From Schaedlerella glycyrrhizinilytica_A (GTDB taxonomy: Bacteria; Bacillota; Clostridia; Lachnospirales; Lachnospiraceae), in the NCBI RefSeq assembly GCF_042852765.1, contig NZ_AP031414.1: a DNA stretch of 64,000 nucleotides. One strand, 5' to 3'. The notes beneath the pieces are model-generated. The model saw only the letters and a program-made list of their open reading frames with translations. It did not search any database and had not been told where the DNA came from. Position numbers and translations under genes: made by a program. Shown here in pieces: positions 61,093-64,000 of this stretch (positions are counted from its first letter, which is position 1; every line of letters starts with the position of its first letter).

Positions 61093-61569
61093 TTATCGCC
61101 GTTTTCCTTTCAATATCCGTATCACAAGAATCACAAGCAATATTGGAAGTACAAATGGTGCAAAAATACGGATCACTCCGCTGATGATCGCAAAGACAAG
61201 CAGCACGATCATGATAACAAACAGGACTAGCAGCAGTTTCTTCCACCATTTTCCGCTCTCCCGTTCTTTTCCGCCGTATGAAGTTCCGCCGGCGTCTCCA
61301 TTCCGATTCCGTCCGGCACTTTGATTCTCATAAGTTCCGCCGGCCTCATATACTGTCTCCCGATCTGTGCCGTTATCCGCATCGATCAGTGTCCGTGCAA
61401 GGATCCACGGATCTCCAAGCATCTGAAGAACTTCTTCTTCCGTCTTTCCTCCCTGCACTTCCCCCGATATATACTCACTGTAATAACGCAGGTTTTCATT
61501 TACTTTTCCACTGTCCATATTGCCCGAAAGCGCGCTGCCAAGCTGTGACAAAAATGTCTCTTTCGTCAT
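61093..61569 (-). CDS. DUF1700-like membrane protein
   Basis: 158 residues. N-terminal helical domain of the HAAS/DUF1700 type (MTKETFLSQLGSALSG, then NLRYYSEYISGEVQGGKTEEEVLQMLGDPWILARTLID within residues 26-65), a glycine-rich linker, and two membrane helices (about 108-130 and 133-152). Such proteins often sit beside PadR regulators, but none is here. GGAGG lies 8 bases before ATG 61569. Role unknown. Confidence 0.8.
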   Translation of the reverse strand: MTKETFLSQLGSALSGNMDSGKVNENLRYYSEYISGEVQGGKTEEEVLQMLGDPWILARTLIDADNGTDRETVYEAGGTYENQSAGRNRNGDAGGTSYGGKERESGKWWKKLLLVLFVIMIVLLVFAIISGVIRIFAPFVLPILLVILVIRILKGKRR

Positions 61570-61853
61570 CAACTATTCCTCCTGATCTTATCTTTTTCTG
61601 ATTTATTCCAGCAATCCATTCTACTTGCTTTACCGTTAGGATAGCATATTACGAAATGTATTCCAAGAAACAGTTTCTTAAATTTTTCTATACTTTTCCG
61701 TTCACATTTTATTCATTTATCTTTCAAAATTCTTTCATCTTTAAAACACGTTTTCTTCATTTCTTCTCCATATACTAACATTATCAAATAAAAACTATTT
61801 GATACCTTGATTAAGACAATTATTCTTTTTTCGAAAAAACTTTTTCATAATAC

Positions 61854-61886
61854 ATGCCAGGGGCTGAGAGATCAGCTGCCTGGCAT
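61854..61886 (+). other. two-part hairpin in the aldehyde dehydrogenase leader
   Basis: Outer stem ATGCCAGG/CCTGGCAT, inner stem GCTGA/TCAGC with a GAGA tetraloop. It lies 180 bases upstream of the coding region. The gap 61570-62068 holds otherwise only AT-rich sequence; no certain promoter is seen. Confidence 0.4.
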
Positions 61887-62068
61887 CCTCCCTTTTCCGG
61901 GATATTTTCTCACTCCAGACATCGTTTTCCGCCTGACATCTTCTTCACAATTGTGTATGTTTCTCCCCTCGAGCACATCTACGTCAGTCTATTCCTGCGC
62001 CCGCTTGCGAATCCGTCAGATATGCCGTATGATAAAGAAAATATGTTTTTTCATCTAAGGAGGTTCTC

Positions 62069-63448
62069 ATGAATCAACAGGAAATCCATTCGATCGTAAC
62101 CACACAGCGGCGTTTTTTCTTCAGCGGCAAAACACAGTCCGTTGACACAAGAATTGCCGCCTTAAAAAATTTACAATGTGCTATTCAAAAATATGAGCCG
62201 GAAATCAACGCCGCACTCCGCCGCGATCTGGGAAAAAGTCCCTTTGAGAGCTATATGTGCGAGGTCGGTCTTACTTTAAGCGAGATCAGCTATATGCTCC
62301 GTCACATCCGCTCCTTTGCAAAAGAAAAAGCTGTACGCACGCCATTGGCGCAATTTGCATCCCGTAGTTTTCGGAAACCATCTCCGTATGGTGTTACATT
62401 GATCATGAGTCCATGGAACTATCCGTTTCTTTTGACCATCGATCCTCTTGTCGATGCGATCGCGGCCGGAAATACTGCCGTCGTAAAGCCAAGTGCCTAT
62501 TCGCCTGCCACAAGCGGGATCATCCAAAAACTGCTGTCCGAATGTTTTGACAAGTCCTATGTATCCGTCGTTACCGGAGGGCGCGCTGAGAATACCTGCC
62601 TTTTAAATGAACATTTTGATTATATTTTCTTTACCGGAAGTCAGGCTGTCGGAAAAGAAGTCATGCGACGCGCTGCCGAACATCTCACGCCGGTCACACT
62701 GGAATTGGGCGGCAAAAGTCCCTGCATCGTCGATGCCACCGCAGATTTAAAACTGGCTGCCAGACGCATCGTGTTCGGCAAATTCTTAAACTGCGGACAA
62801 ACCTGTGTCGCACCGGATTATATTTACTGCGATGCCAAGGTCAGAGATGCTCTGACTTCAGAACTAAAACTCCAGATCCGAAAGCAATTCGGAAAGCATC
62901 CGCTTTCGAATCCAAATTACGGAAATATGATCAGTGAAAAACATTTTGACCGGATTCAGGAGCTGATCGATCCCGAAAAAACAATTTTCGGTGGAAACAC
63001 GGATCGCGCTCTCCTCAAAATCGAACCGACTTTACTTTCTCCGGCGACTTTCGATGATCCCGTTATGCAGGAAGAAATCTTCGGTCCTCTTCTCCCCATC
63101 GTAACCTTTGATACTCTGGATGAGGCGATCCGAAAGATCAACTCCATGCAGCACCCGCTGGCGCTTTATCTCTTCTCCCAAAACCGAAGCGCCGCCCGCA
63201 GAGTCATGACGCTCTGCGGATTCGGCGGCGGATGCATCAACGATACGATCATTCACCTTGCCACCAGTGAAATGGGCTTCGGCGGGTTCGGTGAAAGCGG
63301 AATGGGATCTTATCACGGAAAAGATGGATTCCTGACCTTTTCTCATATGAAAAGTATCGTGGATAAAAAGACCTGGATCGATCTTCCATTCCGCTATCAG
63401 CCCTATCGGAAATCTTACGCGCATCTTCTCCGACATTTTCTAAAATAG
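62069..63448 (+). CDS. aldehyde dehydrogenase (class 3-like, NAD(P)+)
   Basis: 459 residues oxidising aldehydes to acids. Cofactor segments SPWNYPF (about 114) and FTGSQAVGK (about 188), general base Glu212 in ELGGKSP and catalytic Cys246 in NCGQTC, plus EIFGPLLP. The short length without an N-terminal extension and the C-terminal hydrophobic/basic tail are as in class 3 (fatty aldehyde type) enzymes such as YwdH. AAGGAGG lies 7 bases upstream. It stands alone with a structured leader. Confidence 0.95.
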   Translation: MNQQEIHSIVTTQRRFFFSGKTQSVDTRIAALKNLQCAIQKYEPEINAALRRDLGKSPFESYMCEVGLTLSEISYMLRHIRSFAKEKAVRTPLAQFASRSFRKPSPYGVTLIMSPWNYPFLLTIDPLVDAIAAGNTAVVKPSAYSPATSGIIQKLLSECFDKSYVSVVTGGRAENTCLLNEHFDYIFFTGSQAVGKEVMRRAAEHLTPVTLELGGKSPCIVDATADLKLAARRIVFGKFLNCGQTCVAPDYIYCDAKVRDALTSELKLQIRKQFGKHPLSNPNYGNMISEKHFDRIQELIDPEKTIFGGNTDRALLKIEPTLLSPATFDDPVMQEEIFGPLLPIVTFDTLDEAIRKINSMQHPLALYLFSQNRSAARRVMTLCGFGGGCINDTIIHLATSEMGFGGFGESGMGSYHGKDGFLTFSHMKSIVDKKTWIDLPFRYQPYRKSYAHLLRHFLK

Positions 63449-63472
63449 CGTTCACTTCTCCGGCAGCCTGCG

Positions 63473-64000
63473 TCAGGCTGCCGGATCTTCTGTCTTGACC
63501 GATCCGTTCTCCGCAGGCGTCGTTTCTTCCTGTGATGCGCTTTCCGGCGCAGGATTCTCCTGTGCGATGTTCTCCTGTTCTGTATTTTCCTGCGCCTCTT
63601 TCCCGGTACTCTCTTCTGTATTTCCCAGCAAATGAAACGTTTCCTCCAGTTGTATGTAGGATTCTGTTTCTTTCAAAAACGGATATCTTTGCACCAGATT
63701 TTTCGCTTCTTGTTGTCGTTCTTCCTTTTTCACCGTCTCACACTGATAAATTGTTTTCAAATATGCCGTCTGGATCTCCTTGGACTCCGAAAATCGTGCA
63801 GAGGCCTCCCGCCCCGTTTCGAGAGCCGCCTGGCTGTCGCCGCATTCCTCTTCTAATTGAATACGCTTCATATATATTTCCCGTAAACGTTCGGTGTCCG
63901 TCTCGGTACGGCATAATTCCCGGTACACATCCAATGCCTGTTCCGTCTGTTTTTCTCTGATATATGCCTCTCCCAGACAGCGCAGAACTTCTCGTTTGAT
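63473..64000 (-). CDS. TPR-repeat protein, C-terminal part (5' end outside the window)
   Basis: At least 175 residues; the frame is open to base 64000, so the start is outside. Helical repeats with the TPR pattern are visible (LRCLGEAYIREKQTEQALDV, then residues around IYMKRIQLEEECGDSQAALE), followed by a disordered Glu/Thr/Ala-rich tail of about 50 residues ending KTEDPAA. TPR regions bind partner proteins; no catalytic part is visible. The acidic tail and stop are 25 bases from the end of the convergent aldehyde dehydrogenase gene. Confidence 0.75.
   Translation of the reverse strand: MKREVLRCLGEAYIREKQTEQALDVYRELCRTETDTERLREIYMKRIQLEEECGDSQAALETGREASARFSESKEIQTAYLKTIYQCETVKKEERQQEAKNLVQRYPFLKETESYIQLEETFHLLGNTEESTGKEAQENTEQENIAQENPAPESASQEETTPAENGSVKTEDPAA

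Noticed and set aside
61861..61880. Possible TPP riboswitch because of GGGGCTGAGAG
   Set aside because: The second conserved half (ACCTGATC...GGATAATGCCAGCG-type) is missing and the CTGA pairs inside a local hairpin.
1..64000. TAG recoded as a sense codon or pyrrolysine
   Set aside because: Several clear genes end in TAG at the expected length, and none of the seven tRNAs here has a CUA anticodon. The ambers are treated as local events.
1..64000. CRISPR array, rRNA genes, replication origin or prophage
   Set aside because: No spaced direct-repeat array, ribosomal RNA sequence, DnaA-box cluster or phage structural gene was seen.

Overview
This 64 kb window comes from a low-to-mid GC gut Firmicute, most likely a Lachnospiraceae-type clostridium. 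Supporting signs are near-universal GGAGG ribosome sites, a PPi-dependent phosphofructokinase, rubrerythrin, a large set of cytoplasmic glycoside hydrolases with YesM/YesN and GPH-type partners, a DUF6472 protein, and CIRCE control of a heat-shock gene. I cannot name the genus from sequence alone.

Layout. 1-4.96 kb: the 5' third of lon under a CIRCE/HrcA operator, then a small accessory patch (KilA-N remnant, XRE regulator, ParB-like protein), a subtilisin-like protease and a membrane gene interrupted by an amber codon. 5-10 kb: a GH120 beta-xylosidase, rubrerythrin, a GT2 glycosyltransferase and an HSL-type esterase. 10-15 kb: PPi-phosphofructokinase and a sigma factor/membrane protein/ABC transporter operon. 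15-23 kb: a minus-strand operon in which an ene-reductase and a two-subunit aconitase X run directly into a two-component system and a BceAB-like ABC transporter; the permease is truncated and abuts an Rpn nuclease fragment. 23-24 kb: tRNA-Leu and a 5'-truncated alcohol dehydrogenase.

24-55 kb is one long carbohydrate-use region. The first block (two tandem GH2 enzymes, AraC regulator, GPH sugar transporter, GH3, LacI regulator) shares a GTGTACG-type operator with the distant GH120 gene, so a LacI regulon for xylo- or related oligosaccharides is likely. The second block runs from 55 to 36 kb on the minus strand: GH2 beta-glucuronidase, LplB/LplC-type permeases, GH42 beta-galactosidase, lipoprotein binding protein, a GH43 remnant with its catalytic domain deleted, YesM/YesN two-component system, a GH106-like enzyme, a GH1 beta-glucosidase, and a second GH106-like gene broken by two amber codons. 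Three promoters in this block carry the same roughly 21-bp-spaced direct repeats about 80 bp upstream of the start codon, a good candidate for the YesN operator. The enzyme set (rhamnosidase-like, glucuronidase, galactosidase, arabinosidase remnant) would fit side chains of arabinogalactan or a similar plant glycan.

55-58 kb: a six-tRNA operon (Pro-Gly-Arg-His-Gln-Lys) with a perfect-consensus promoter and an A-tract, and an IS30-family element inserted in that A-tract with a 13-bp flanking direct repeat. 58-64 kb: housekeeping genes (YfcE phosphoesterase, RdgB NTPase, RlmL-like methyltransferase), small proteins (Asn-rich, DUF6472, DUF1700-like), an aldehyde dehydrogenase and the C-terminus of a TPR protein.

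A striking general feature is ongoing gene decay: at least six genes are truncated, internally deleted or stopped in frame, mostly in transport and glycan-use functions.
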